Below are positions 15,705 to 25,309 of a stretch of DNA of 37,668 nucleotides, in pieces. The stretch's first letter is position 1; the number at the start of each line of letters is the position of its first letter. The position numbers were made by a program, and so were the translations under genes. Source of the stretch: Pelagibacteraceae bacterium (lineage in GTDB: Bacteria; Pseudomonadota; Alphaproteobacteria; Pelagibacterales; Pelagibacteraceae). Where the stretch lies: contig JAGYIF010000004.1 of the NCBI GenBank assembly GCA_018402735.1, positions 1 to 37,668 on the forward strand, written 5' to 3'. The notes beneath the pieces were generated by a model, which was given only the letters and a program-made list of their open reading frames with translations, was not told where the DNA came from and ran no database searches.

Positions 15705-16769
15705 ATGAAAGAATATAAAATTGCATCCATAGCAGGCGATGGCATAGGAAAAGAAGTGGTGCCAGAGGGAATAAAAATATTAAAAAAAGTAGCTGAACAA
15801 TATCAGTTCAAAATTCATTTTGATGAATTTGATTTTGCTTCTTGTGATTATTATGCAAAGCATGGAACAATGCTTCCAGATAATTGGAAAAATCAAATTG
15901 GAAAGCACGATGCTATATTTTTTGGCGCTGTGGGAATGCCAGATCAATTGCCAGACCATATTTCTTTATGGGGCTCTTTATTAAAATTTAGAAGAGAATT
16001 TGATCAATATATAAATTTACGACCTGTAAAATTAATGCCTGGAGTTCCTTGTCCATTAGCTAATAAAAAACCTGGAGATATAGACATGCTTATTGTTCGG
16101 GAAAATACCGAGGGAGAATACTCTTCAGTTGGCGGCAGAATGTATGCTGGCACAGATAGAGAAATTGCAATTCAGGAAACAATCATGTCCAGACAAGGTA
16201 TTGACCGAGTTATGAAATATGCATTTGAATTGGCAAAAACTACAAAAAGAAAAAAAGTTACAAGCGCAACTAAATCAAACGGAATTTCAATTACAATGCC
16301 TTTTTGGGATGAAAGATTTAAAGAAATGAAAAAAAAATATCCAGAAATTACAACAGATGAATTTCATATAGATATTTTGGCTGCTAGATTTGTGTTAACT
16401 CCAGAATGGTTTGATGTTGTAGTTGCTTCTAATCTATTTGGAGACATACTTTCTGATCTAGGACCAGCATGCACTGGCACCATAGGAATTGCAGCGTCTG
16501 CAAATATAAATCCAGAAAAAAAATTTCCTTCTTTATTTGAACCGGTTCATGGCTCTGCACCAGATATTGCAGGAAAAGGAATTGCTAATCCAATCGGTCA
16601 AATCTGGTCTGGTGCAATGATGCTAGACTATCTTGGAGAAAAAGAAGCGGCAGATAATATTATCAAAGCAATTGAAAAAACATTATCTAACGAAGATACA
16701 CGAACTAAAGATTTAAAAGGTAATAGCAACACAAAACAGTGTGCTGACGCGGTCTTGGCAAATTTATAA
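15705..16769 (+). CDS. dmlA: D-malate dehydrogenase (decarboxylating) / tartrate dehydrogenase family
   Basis: A 354-residue beta-decarboxylating dehydrogenase. It follows DmlA/TtuC, not LeuB or Icd, through most of its length: GDGIGKEV (11-18), DHISLWGSLLKFRREFDQY (about 84-102), NLRPVKLMPGVPCPL, RENTEGEYSS, SATKSNG and NLFGDILSDLGPACTGTIG. These enzymes oxidise D-malate or tartrate to pyruvate/oxaloacetate-level products with NAD+ and divalent metal. The LeuB substrate-specific segment is replaced. The cognate regulator is not nearby. It ends 5 bases before ssrA, which is on the other strand. Confidence 0.88.
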   Translation: MKEYKIASIAGDGIGKEVVPEGIKILKKVAEQYQFKIHFDEFDFASCDYYAKHGTMLPDNWKNQIGKHDAIFFGAVGMPDQLPDHISLWGSLLKFRREFDQYINLRPVKLMPGVPCPLANKKPGDIDMLIVRENTEGEYSSVGGRMYAGTDREIAIQETIMSRQGIDRVMKYAFELAKTTKRKKVTSATKSNGISITMPFWDERFKEMKKKYPEITTDEFHIDILAARFVLTPEWFDVVVASNLFGDILSDLGPACTGTIGIAASANINPEKKFPSLFEPVHGSAPDIAGKGIANPIGQIWSGAMMLDYLGEKEAADNIIKAIEKTLSNEDTRTKDLKGNSNTKQCADAVLANL

Positions 16770-16774
16770 AATGA

Positions 16775-17040
16775 GAAGTGGGGCGTTCTGTTGCAAGGTG
16801 CCCCTGACCCCTGCTATTTAATTAACCGAAGTTAATTAAGCAGCAATAGCATAACTTTCGTTAGCATTTAAAATGTAGCCCGTCACAGCGGAACAATACT
16901 GAACGAAAGAAAAGCCTTTAGACATCTGTCGAGCCTATTTCACCCCCGTGAGTTGTACAATGGTGGAGGTGCAGGGTACCGCCCCCTGGTCCAAAATGTT
17001 TATTACGAATTTCGTTTATCGTTATAGTTGGAAAACCAAC
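16775..17040 (-). ncRNA. ssrA: Transfer-messenger RNA, circularly permuted two-piece form
   Basis: Read on the minus strand, the acceptor piece comes first (17040 to 16961): a GTTGG/CCAAC hairpin, T arm CAGGG-GGCGGTA-CCCTG (16972-16988) and 3' strand CACCTCC with A-CCA. After about 13 bases the coding piece begins at 16947 with GGGGGTG, which pairs with CACCTCC. The tag frame (16865-16836) is GCT AAC GAA AGT TAT GCT ATT GCT GCT TAA, giving ANESYAIAA. Its stop lies in a TTAATTAAC-TTCG-GTTAATTAA hairpin. A GGGGC/GCCCC stem closes the 3' end. The outer ends are estimates. Together with SmpB it rescues stalled ribosomes. Confidence 0.93.
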
Positions 17041-17046
17041 ATCAAT

Positions 17047-17074
17047 AATATAAAACTTTCAGAGACTGATTCAA
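17047..17074 (-). promoter_or_regulatory. Promoter of ssrA
   Basis: On the minus strand TTGAAT (17074-17069) and TATATT (17052-17047) are 16 bases apart. The predicted start is about 17040, exactly the first base of the GTTGG hairpin of the acceptor piece. It sits between ssrA and the divergent thyX start at 17088. Confidence 0.55.
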
Positions 17075-17087
17075 ACACAAATCTTAA

Positions 17088-18035
17088 ATGAAACTTACAG
17101 AGCAACAAAATCAAGAAATAGCTGAACAAAAAGCACAAAAATTCGAGACAAAAAGAGTAACCTCTCCTGAATTAGAAAAAATTTTATATGACGCCATTCC
17201 TATTTTAGATCACGGATTTGTTCGGGTTGTAGATTATATGGGCGATGACTCTTCTATCGTTCAATCGGCCCGAGTTTCATACGGCAAAGGTACAAAAAAA
17301 GTTTCAACGGATGAAGGTTTAATTAGATATTTAATGAGGCATTGGCATAGCACCCCTTTTGAAATGTGCGAAATAAAATATCACGTCAAATTACCAATAT
17401 TTATTGCCAGACAATGGATTAGACACAGAACAGCAAATGTAAATGAATACTCAGCTAGGTATTCAATATTAGATAAAGAGTTTTATATTCCGGCTAAAGA
17501 ACAGCTATCAGCACAAGCAACCAATAATAGACAAGGTAGGGGGGACTTAATTACAGGTGCACAAGCTGATGAAGTTTTAAAAATTTTAAAAGACGATGCT
17601 GTTAGAACGTATGATAACTATGAAAAAATGCTTAATGAAAGATTTGACGGAACAGTAATTGATGAAAATAAATCTGGTTTAGCAAGAGAATTAGCAAGAA
17701 TGAATTTGACTTTAAATTCATATACCCAGTGGTACTGGAAAACAGATCTACTTAATTTAATGAATTTTTTATTTCTGCGAGCAGATAGTCATGCTCAATA
17801 CGAAATCAGAGTGTATGCAGAAGCAATGCTAGAAACTGTAAAAAAATGGGTTCCTATTACTCACGCTGCATTTCTAGATTATAGAGTAGGGGCCGCTCAC
17901 GTTTCTGCTAAAGGATTAAAAATCGTAAAATCAATGATTAATGGCAAAAAAGTTTCTTATGAAGACTCTGGACTTGGAAAACGAGAATGGAATGAATTAA
18001 TGGAGACCTTAGAATTAAAAGATAAAGTTATTTAA
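17088..18035 (+). CDS. thyX: Flavin-dependent thymidylate synthase
   Basis: A 315-residue ThyX that makes dTMP from dUMP using FAD, NADPH and methylenetetrahydrofolate. The signature R112-H-R114 followed by S122 (RHRx7S) is intact within [20 protein letters not shown]. Length is greater than the 220-250 of many ThyX proteins but typical of alphaproteobacterial forms with an N-terminal extension. No classical ThyA is in the window. The end overlaps convergent mrp by 8 bases. Confidence 0.96.
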   Translation: MKLTEQQNQEIAEQKAQKFETKRVTSPELEKILYDAIPILDHGFVRVVDYMGDDSSIVQSARVSYGKGTKKVSTDEGLIRYLMRHWHSTPFEMCEIKYHVKLPIFIARQWIRHRTANVNEYSARYSILDKEFYIPAKEQLSAQATNNRQGRGDLITGAQADEVLKILKDDAVRTYDNYEKMLNERFDGTVIDENKSGLARELARMNLTLNSYTQWYWKTDLLNLMNFLFLRADSHAQYEIRVYAEAMLETVKKWVPITHAAFLDYRVGAAHVSAKGLKIVKSMINGKKVSYEDSGLGKREWNELMETLELKDKVI

Positions 18036-18858
18036 TTTTTTCTGATATTTTTTTTGCAATATTTATAATCTCTTTTCCAGCCACACTATCTTCAAAAAAT
18101 TCAGTATAGGGTTCTCCATGATCTGCTCCTTCTCTAAGCCCAATTTCAATGGGAATGGTACCCAGCAGATCAATATGTAAATTTTTAGACAAATTTTTTG
18201 CACCATCTTTTCCAAAAATAAAGTGCTCTGTCCCATCATCCGATGTAAAGCTACTCATGTTTTCAACTATACCAAGTATATTTACATTTAGTTTTTGAAA
18301 CATTTTAATTCCTCGGTTTGCATCAAGTAATGCAATTTCTTGCGGAGTAGAAATAATAACCACACCATCAATTTGAATTTGCTGGGAAAAAGTCATTAAG
18401 GCATCGCCAGTTCCAGGAGGTAAATCAACAACTAAATAGTCCACATCTTTCCACAGAACGTTACTAGTAAAAGTTCTTATAGCGCTAGACACCATTGGGC
18501 CACGCCAAATCATTGCTGTGTCTTGATCTACTAAAAATCCGATAGACATGCATTGTATTCCAAATTTAGTAATAGGAATTAAATTTTTGCCATCTTCACT
18601 TTTAGGTTTTTCAGATATTCCCAGCATTTTTGGAATAGACGGTCCAAAAATATCTGCATCAAGAATTCCAACTGTGTATTTTAATTTTTTTAAGGCAATG
18701 GCTAAATTGACTGAGATTGTCGATTTACCAACTCCTCCTTTAGCACTAGAGACAGCAATAATTCTTTTAACACCTGCAATTGGCAGTTTTAATTTGGTTG
18801 TACCTGGAGAAATTTTATCTACAAATTCTTTGCTTAAATTAACTTCCTTTGCGTCCAT
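18028..18858 (-). CDS. mrp: Mrp/ApbC-family P-loop ATPase lacking the CxxC motif
   Basis: A 276-residue MinD/Mrp-type ATPase with deviant Walker A K40-G-G-V-G-K-S46 and the VENMSSF motif near residue 198. Family members are linked to iron-sulfur cluster loading. Two family features are absent: the N-terminal DUF59 domain (the Walker A begins by residue 40) and the CxxC cluster-binding pair, which would follow VENMS but reads F-T-S-D-D-G-T. The only cysteine I see is in GIQCMSIG. I recall that other alphaproteobacterial Mrp proteins also lack this pair. Divergent from hflK with a 73-base gap. Confidence 0.88.
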   Translation of the reverse strand: MDAKEVNLSKEFVDKISPGTTKLKLPIAGVKRIIAVSSAKGGVGKSTISVNLAIALKKLKYTVGILDADIFGPSIPKMLGISEKPKSEDGKNLIPITKFGIQCMSIGFLVDQDTAMIWRGPMVSSAIRTFTSNVLWKDVDYLVVDLPPGTGDALMTFSQQIQIDGVVIISTPQEIALLDANRGIKMFQKLNVNILGIVENMSSFTSDDGTEHFIFGKDGAKNLSKNLHIDLLGTIPIEIGLREGADHGEPYTEFFEDSVAGKEIINIAKKISEKIK

Positions 18859-18931
18859 TTGCTCTTGTTTTTTTCTTTTAAGTCCTTATCTTTATATGTA
18901 TTACTTACATCAATAAATTATAAAACTATCA

Positions 18932-20047
18932 ATGCTTAAAAATATATTAAATATGGTTCAATCGCCTTGGGGCAGCGGAGGAAATAGTGACAGTCCAAAT
19001 CAAGGATCTGGCGGTGGTGGAAAAAGACCACCCAATATTGATGATTTAGCAGGCCAGTTTCAAGATTCTTTAAAAAAAATGTTTCGAGGAGGCGTTAATA
19101 TTCCTGGTGGTAAAAAACCAATTGGATTATTTATCATTATTGCTGTCGCGCTTTACCTTGGTAGTGGATTTTATAGAGTTCTTCCCGATGAACAGGGTGT
19201 TGTTTTAAGATTTGGAAAATTTACCACTCTTACTCAACCTGGTCTAAATTATCATTTACCGTTTCCAATCGAGAGAGTTCTTACTCCTAAAGTTACTAGA
19301 ATTAATAGAGTAGATGTGGGTTATAGATCTGCAGCAGATACGGGAAGAGCAATGACTACAGTTGATGTTATAGAAGAAAGTTTAATGCTAACCGGGGATG
19401 AAAATATAGTGGACATAGATTATTCTGTGTTTTGGTTAATTAAAGATGGAGGAAAGTTTCTTTTTAACATTCAAGATCCCGAAGAAACAGTAAAAAGTGT
19501 TGCTGAAACTGCAATGCGAGAAGTAATTGCTCGAAACACAATTCAAACAGCGTTAACGGGAGGCCGAGCTCAAATTGAAATAGACACGCAAAAAATTATG
19601 CAAGAAATTTTAGATAATTATCAATCTGGAATTGAGATTACTCAAGTTCAAACTCAAAAAGCAGATCCGCCAAAAGAAGTCATTGATTCTTTTAGAGACG
19701 TGCAGGCAGCAAAAGCTGACAAAGAACGTGCACAAAATGAAGCAGAGGCTTATGCTAACGATATTATTCCAAGAGCGCGAGGAGAAGCAGCGCAAATTCT
19801 TCAGCAGGCTGAAGGTTATAAAAATCAGGTAGTTGCTTCTGCGGAAGGAGAGGCAAGTAGATTCCTTGCAATTTATAATGAATACAAAAACGCCAAAGCT
19901 GTAACCCAAGAACGTATGTATCTAGAGACTATGGAAAAAGTATTAGCTGGAATTGATAAAATTATTATTGACAAGAATTCAGGTGGAGGAGTAGTTCCTT
20001 ATTTGCCACTTCCTGAGCTGGGAAAAAAAACTGAAAAAGTAAATTAA
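18932..20047 (+). CDS. hflK: Membrane protease modulator HflK
   Basis: A 371-residue SPFH/band-7 protein. A Gly-rich, flexible N-terminus (residues 12-32) precedes a single membrane helix at about 65-82, then the band-7 domain (PDEQGVVLRFGKF, about 88-100) and a long helical region with repeated Ala/Glu/Gln. With HflC it forms a periplasm-facing cage around the FtsH protease and tunes membrane protein degradation. An internal ATG at codon 8 (18953) gives MVQSPWGSGG, closer to the usual HflK start, so the true start may be there. hflC follows after 2 bases. Confidence 0.94.
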   Translation: MLKNILNMVQSPWGSGGNSDSPNQGSGGGGKRPPNIDDLAGQFQDSLKKMFRGGVNIPGGKKPIGLFIIIAVALYLGSGFYRVLPDEQGVVLRFGKFTTLTQPGLNYHLPFPIERVLTPKVTRINRVDVGYRSAADTGRAMTTVDVIEESLMLTGDENIVDIDYSVFWLIKDGGKFLFNIQDPEETVKSVAETAMREVIARNTIQTALTGGRAQIEIDTQKIMQEILDNYQSGIEITQVQTQKADPPKEVIDSFRDVQAAKADKERAQNEAEAYANDIIPRARGEAAQILQQAEGYKNQVVASAEGEASRFLAIYNEYKNAKAVTQERMYLETMEKVLAGIDKIIIDKNSGGGVVPYLPLPELGKKTEKVN

Positions 20048-20049
20048 CA

Positions 20050-20928
20050 ATGAGTGAAAAAACATTAAAAATATTAATACCTGTTTTGGCTTTGCTTGGC
20101 TTTGTAGCGTATTCAAGTTTATTTACTGTCAACGAGATTCAAAAGGCTATCGTCTTACAATTTGGAGATCCTAAAAGAGTGATACAACAACCAGGACTTA
20201 ATATAAAAATTCCGTTCATCCAAAATGTAATATTAATTGATAAAAGAATTTTAAATTTAGATACTCCATCAGAAGAAGTTATTGCTAAAGATCAAAAAAG
20301 ATTAATCGTTGATGCATTTGCAAGATTCATCATCAAAGATCCGTTAAAGTTTTATATTTCAGTAGGAAATGAACGAGTGGCCAGATCAAGACTTTCAACT
20401 ATTATTAATTCTAGAATTCGAGGAGTTCTCGGTCAAGAAAATCTAGAAACTTTAGTTTCAAAAGAGCGATCAAGGTTGATGAATCAAATTACTAGAGATG
20501 TGAACACCGAAGCTGCCCAATTTGGTATTGAAATTATTGATGTTAGAATAAAGAGAGCGGATCTTCCCCAAGCTAATAGCGAGGCGATATATCAAAGAAT
20601 GCAAACGGAACGGACGAGAGAAGCAAAAGAATTTAGAGCTCAAGGTGCGGAAATAGCTCAAACCATCAGATCAACTTCTGATAAAGAAGTAACTATTATT
20701 TTAGCTGAGGCCAATAAAAATTCAGAAATTACTAAAGGAGAAGGTGATGGAAGAAGAAATAAAATTTTTGCAGATGCTTTTGGTAAGGATCCTGAATTTT
20801 TTAGTTTCTACCGCGCTATGCAATCATACGAAAAATCTCTTATTGGTGGAGAAACATCTTTAATTTTATCTCCAGATAGTGACTTTTTTAGATTTTTTGG
20901 AAAATCTGGCTTAAGTTTAATAAAATAA
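20050..20928 (+). CDS. hflC: Membrane protease modulator HflC
   Basis: A 292-residue SPFH protein, partner of HflK. An N-terminal membrane helix (about 7-25) is followed by the band-7 domain (VLQFGDPKRVIQQPGLNIKIPF, near residues 35-56), the RSRLSTIINSRIRGVLG segment and a helical region with ERTREAKEFRAQG. Length matches E. coli HflC closely. It is encoded 2 bases after hflK, and a DUF2065 gene and a DegP-family protease follow, making an envelope quality-control operon. Confidence 0.95.
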   Translation: MSEKTLKILIPVLALLGFVAYSSLFTVNEIQKAIVLQFGDPKRVIQQPGLNIKIPFIQNVILIDKRILNLDTPSEEVIAKDQKRLIVDAFARFIIKDPLKFYISVGNERVARSRLSTIINSRIRGVLGQENLETLVSKERSRLMNQITRDVNTEAAQFGIEIIDVRIKRADLPQANSEAIYQRMQTERTREAKEFRAQGAEIAQTIRSTSDKEVTIILAEANKNSEITKGEGDGRRNKIFADAFGKDPEFFSFYRAMQSYEKSLIGGETSLILSPDSDFFRFFGKSGLSLIK

Positions 20929-20940
20929 TTAACAATAAAA

Positions 20941-21126
20941 ATGAAAGAGTTGGGAGTAGCTATTGGTCTACTTTTGGTAATAGAAGGTTTACTTTATGCA
21001 ATGTTTCCAGGAGCTATGAAAAATATGTTAACTATAATGAAGGATATGCCGGCTCAAAAACTTAGGACCGGCGGACTTATTTTCGCCTTATTGGGGTTTA
21101 TTATAGTTTGGTATATAAAAAGATAA
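20941..21126 (+). CDS. DUF2065 (YjeT-like) small membrane protein
   Basis: A 61-residue protein with two transmembrane helices (about 3-21 and 43-59) linked by a short loop with MKDMPAQKLR. It matches DUF2065, a family regularly encoded next to hflKC in proteobacteria. Its role is unknown. Position between hflC and the DegP gene suggests a small partner in the HflKC/FtsH system, which is inference. Gaps are 12 bases before and 6 bases after. Confidence 0.85.
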   Translation: MKELGVAIGLLLVIEGLLYAMFPGAMKNMLTIMKDMPAQKLRTGGLIFALLGFIIVWYIKR

Positions 21127-21132
21127 AATCTA

Positions 21133-22578
21133 ATGAGATCATTTTTAGTAACAAAGATTTTTATTGTCGTACTTTTCCTCTCTCAATTTATGTATTCGGG
21201 TGTTTTTGCCAAAGAGACACCAGCGAGCTTTGCAGATCTTGCAGAAAAATTAATGCCGTCCGTTGTAAATATTTCTGCCACTAGAGTTGTAGAAACAAGA
21301 CCGCAAACACCTTTTCCATTTCAGTTTCCACCAGGCTCACCGTTCGAAGATTTTTTCAATGAATTTAATAGACAGCAACAAGCACCACAAAAAAGACAAT
21401 CAACCGCCTTAGGCTCAGGTTTTGTCATTAGTGCTGATGGTATTGTTATCACTAATAACCATGTAATCCAGGGATCAGAGGGAATTTTTGTAAAATTTAC
21501 CAATAATAAAGAATATGAAGCCAAAGTAATAGGAACAGATCCAGTTAGTGATATTGCTGTTTTGCAAATTCAATCAAAAGATAAATTTAAACCAGTTACA
21601 TTTGCAGACTCTGATAAGGCAAGAGTGGGTGAGTGGGTTATGGCTATTGGCAATCCATTTGGTTTAGGTGGTACGGTCACCTCAGGAATTATTTCTGCAA
21701 TTAATAGAGATATTCAAATGGGCAGATACGACAATTTTATTCAAACGGACGCTTCCATCAATCAGGGAAATTCAGGAGGCCCGTTATTTAATATGAATGG
21801 AGAAGTAGTTGGAATTAATACAGCAATTTTTTCTCAATCAGGAGGATCGGTTGGAATAGGATTTGCCATTCCTTCAACTTTTGCAAAAAATGTTATTGCA
21901 CAGTTAAGGGAGTTTGGAGAAACGAGAAGAGGTTGGTTAGGCGTTAGAATTCAAGAAGTCACAAAAGAAATTGCAGAAAGTTTGGGGATGAAAGAAGCTA
22001 TCGGTGCATTAGTAGCAGATGTTAATGACAAAAGTCCTGCAAAAACTTCTGGGGTGAAAGAGGGAGATGTGATTATTGAATTTAACGGAATAAAAATAGA
22101 TACCATGAGAAAACTTCCAAAAGTAGTAGCAGATGCTCCAGTTGGAAAAAAAGCTATATTTAAAATTTGGAGAGATAAAAAAATTATTGAAAAAACAATT
22201 GTGCTCGGAAGACTTGAAGATTCAGAGGAATTTAAAGAAAAAGTAGAGCCAAAAAAATTAGAAAAACAAGAGGACCTTTTATTAAAAAGTTTAGGGGCAA
22301 AAGTAAGAAATGTTAACGATCAAGATGTTAGTAGTCGCAAATTGCCTACGGGAAAAAATGGAGTTATTATTCAAGAAATCATTGAAGACGGGGCCCTGTT
22401 CGATTCCACTATCCAAGTAGGAGATGTAGTGGTTGCTTTACAAAATATAAAAATTATTAATGTTGCAGACTTCTCGGAAAAACTAGAAAAATTAATAAAA
22501 GCAGGAAGCAAATCTTTATTATTAACTGTTATAGATTCTCAAAATAGAAGTAGGTATGTTGGAGTGAAAGTTAAGTAA
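21133..22578 (+). CDS. degP: Periplasmic serine protease, DegP/HtrA family
   Basis: A 481-residue Do-family protease. A signal peptide covers about residues 1-26 (cleavage near VFA-KE). The catalytic triad is seen as His in ITNNHVI (about 111-117), Asp in DPVSDIAVL and Ser in QGNSGGPLFN (about 213-222). Two PDZ domains follow at about 260-350 and 390-480. It degrades or refolds misfolded periplasmic proteins. Whether it is orthologous to DegP, DegQ or MucD cannot be decided here. Co-transcribed with hflKC by position. Confidence 0.95.
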   Translation: MRSFLVTKIFIVVLFLSQFMYSGVFAKETPASFADLAEKLMPSVVNISATRVVETRPQTPFPFQFPPGSPFEDFFNEFNRQQQAPQKRQSTALGSGFVISADGIVITNNHVIQGSEGIFVKFTNNKEYEAKVIGTDPVSDIAVLQIQSKDKFKPVTFADSDKARVGEWVMAIGNPFGLGGTVTSGIISAINRDIQMGRYDNFIQTDASINQGNSGGPLFNMNGEVVGINTAIFSQSGGSVGIGFAIPSTFAKNVIAQLREFGETRRGWLGVRIQEVTKEIAESLGMKEAIGALVADVNDKSPAKTSGVKEGDVIIEFNGIKIDTMRKLPKVVADAPVGKKAIFKIWRDKKIIEKTIVLGRLEDSEEFKEKVEPKKLEKQEDLLLKSLGAKVRNVNDQDVSSRKLPTGKNGVIIQEIIEDGALFDSTIQVGDVVVALQNIKIINVADFSEKLEKLIKAGSKSLLLTVIDSQNRSRYVGVKVK

Positions 22579-22588
22579 TGCACGCCAC

Positions 22589-23506
22589 ATGCAATCGAAA
22601 ATTATCTTAATCTCCGGACCTACCGCATCAGGTAAATCAAAACTTGCAATTGATATTGCAAAAAAATTTAAAGGAGAGATTGTCAATGCGGACAGTATGC
22701 AAGTATATAAAGAAATAAAAATTTTATCAGCAAGACCAATTAGTTTCAAAAACATCAAGCATCATTTGTATGGATTTATTAGTGTTAAAAAAAAATTTTC
22801 AACTGGACATTGGATAAAATTAGTTAAAAAAAAAATTAAGCAAATTCAAAAAAAGAAAAAAATTCCTATTATTGTAGGAGGTACTGGTCTTTATTTTAAA
22901 TCATTAGTTCATGGAATGGTTAGTATACCTAAAATTTCAAACACCATTAGAAATAAAATAATTTATTTACACAAAAAATTAGGTAATGATCTTTTTTATC
23001 AAAAGCTAATTTCTTTAGATCCTAAAAGCAAATTTTTAATAAAGCCTACCGATCCACAAAGAATGATAAGAGCTTATGAAGTTTTTTATAAAACAAAAAA
23101 ATCTTTGCAAGATTGGCAACAAGAAACAAAGTCAAGTTTTGAAAATGATAATTTTATTAAAATTGCACTAAACCCAGACCGGGCATATTTGCATGAACGA
23201 ATTGTGAAAAGATCTAAAACCTTAGTATCTACAAAATCTATTAGCGAAGTTAAAAAATTTATTAAACTGAACGTTAATAAAAAACTACCTTCTAATTTTA
23301 TTATTGGAATTAAAGAAATTATTGAGTACTTAAGCAAAAAAATTACAAAAGAAGTATTAACAGAGACTATTATTATTCGCACAAGACAGTATGCAAAAAG
23401 ACAATTTACCTGGCAAAGAGGGCAAATGCAGGATTGGAAACTCTTTGAAGAACAAAACTATTCAAAATTATTAAAAAAAGTTTCATTATTCATATCTAAA
23501 ACTTGA
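22589..23506 (+). CDS. miaA: tRNA dimethylallyltransferase
   Basis: A 305-residue MiaA that adds the dimethylallyl group to A37 of tRNAs reading UNN codons. The N-terminal P-loop GPTASGKS (residues 9-16) is followed by NADSMQVYKE (about 32-41) and GGTGLYFKSLVHG (about 92-104). The C-terminal ARQYAKRQFTWQRGQ-like segment near 270-285 contacts tRNA. It begins 10 bases after degP. Its TGA stop lies inside the first arm of a hairpin that precedes ilvI. Confidence 0.94.
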   Translation: MQSKIILISGPTASGKSKLAIDIAKKFKGEIVNADSMQVYKEIKILSARPISFKNIKHHLYGFISVKKKFSTGHWIKLVKKKIKQIQKKKKIPIIVGGTGLYFKSLVHGMVSIPKISNTIRNKIIYLHKKLGNDLFYQKLISLDPKSKFLIKPTDPQRMIRAYEVFYKTKKSLQDWQQETKSSFENDNFIKIALNPDRAYLHERIVKRSKTLVSTKSISEVKKFIKLNVNKKLPSNFIIGIKEIIEYLSKKITKEVLTETIIIRTRQYAKRQFTWQRGQMQDWKLFEEQNYSKLLKKVSLFISKT

Positions 23507-23537
23507 CCATCTCTTTTAGATAGATAAATTCAAGTTT
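23499..23537 (+). promoter_or_regulatory. Hairpin in the miaA-ilvI junction
   Basis: AAACTTGA (23499-23506) and TCAAGTTT (23530-23537) form a perfect 8-bp stem enclosing 23 bases. A smaller ATCT/AGAT stem can form inside (23509-23521). The gene-proximal arm ends just before the GGGAGA ribosome-binding site (23539-23544) of ilvI. No T-run follows, so it is not a standard terminator. It might control ilvI translation or processing of the message. Confidence 0.4.
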
Positions 23538-23549
23538 CGGGAGATTTCT

Positions 23550-25309
23550 ATGAACACGGAACTGACCGGTGCAGAGATAGTTTTCAAAGCTCTGTCCGAT
23601 CATAATGTCGAATATATTTTTGGTTACCCAGGAGGTGCGGTGCTTCCTCTGTATGACCAGTTATTTAAGCAAAAAAAAATTAAACATATTCTGGTAAGAC
23701 ACGAACAAGGAGCGGGCCATGCCGCAGAAGGTTATGCAAGATCTTCAGGTAAGCCAGGAATTGTTTTGGTTACCTCAGGCCCGGGCGCAACCAATATGGT
23801 AACAGCGTTAACAGATGCGTACATGGATTCAATTCCTTTAGTGTGTATTACTGGACAAGTTCCCACGCATCTAATTGGTACGGATGCATTCCAAGAATGT
23901 GACACAACTGGAATTACTAGGCCATGCACAAAACATAATTGGTTAGTTAAAGATGTTAATCAATTAGCTGAAACAATTCACAAAGCTTTTCGTATTGCTA
24001 CTACCGGCAGACCCGGACCAGTATTGATTGATATTCCAAAAGATATTCAGTTTAAAAAAGGAACTTATAAGTCTAGCGAAACAATACGGATCGACAGTTA
24101 TCAAACAAACTTCAAAGGAGATCCAGTTCAAATTGAAAAAGCAGTAGAGCTTATTGCGAATTCTAAAAAACCAATTTTTTATACAGGAGGCGGCGTAATT
24201 AATGCAGGAGAAAAAGCATCCGAATCTCTAAGAGAATTGGTTGCGTTAACTGGATTTCCAATCACATCCACGCTTCAAGGATTGGGATGCTACCCAGGAG
24301 AAGATTCTCAATTTTTAGGAATGCTCGGAATGCACGGAACGTATGAAGCAAACAATGCAATGCATGACTGCGATTTAATGATTAACATTGGAGCACGATT
24401 TGATGATCGAATAACTGGAATGGTAAGCAAATTTTCTCCAGGATCAAAAAAAATTCACATTGATATAGACCCATCTTCGATCAATAAAGTTGTAAAAGTA
24501 GATGTGGCAGTTGTTGGTGACGCCCAAAGCACTATGAGTTCAATGATTGAAATTATCAAAAAAAAATATCCAGGCTTCAAAAGCTCTAATAAAGAAAAAA
24601 TTAGTGACTGGTGGAAACAAATTGAAACTTGGAGAGAAAAAAAATCACTTTCATTTAATCAAGGAAAAAAAATTATTTTACCTCAGCATGCAGTTCATAG
24701 ACTGTACGAGCTAACTAAAAATCAAGATACTTTTATTACAACAGAAGTAGGTCAGCATCAAATGTGGGCTGCGCAGCATTATAAATTTAGCAAACCTAAT
24801 AGATGGATGACTTCTGGAGGTCTGGGAACTATGGGCTATGGTTTGCCGGCAGCAATTGGGGTGCAAATTGCTCATCCAAAAAAATTAGTTATTGATATTG
24901 CTGGTGAAGCTTCAATTTTAATGAATATGCAAGAGCTATCAACTGCCGTCCAATATAGACTTCCGGTTAAAATATTTATTTTAAACAACGAATATATGGG
25001 AATGGTAAGACAGTGGCAGGAGTTATTACATGATAAAAATTATTCAGAAAGTTATTCGGAAGCTTTACCAGATTTTGTGAAACTAGCGGAAGCCTATGGA
25101 GCAGTAGGAATCAGGGCTAATAAGCCAGAGGAGTTGGATGAAAAAATTAAAGAAATGATCAGTGTAGATAAGCCAGTTATTTTTGATTGTGTAGTTAAAA
25201 AAGAGGAAAATTGTTTTCCAATGATTCCTTCAGGCAAAGCTCATAATGAAATGATTTTAGGACCGGATGAAAAAGAAAGTATTTCTGAAGAAGGAAAGGT
25301 TTTGGTTTA

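Noticed and set aside
15705-16769. 3-isopropylmalate dehydrogenase (leuB) for the beta-decarboxylating dehydrogenase.
   Set aside because: The long DHISLWGSLLKFRREFD and RPVKLMPGVPCPL stretches follow D-malate/tartrate dehydrogenase, not LeuB.
19610-19909. Open frames antisense to or within hflK, and similar frames inside pntB, leuA, ilvI and others.
   Set aside because: They lie entirely inside well-supported genes in another frame and show no family motifs, so they are shadows.
23507-23549. Leader peptide for classical attenuation of ilvI.
   Set aside because: No short frame rich in Ile, Val or Leu and no terminator hairpin with T-run is present.
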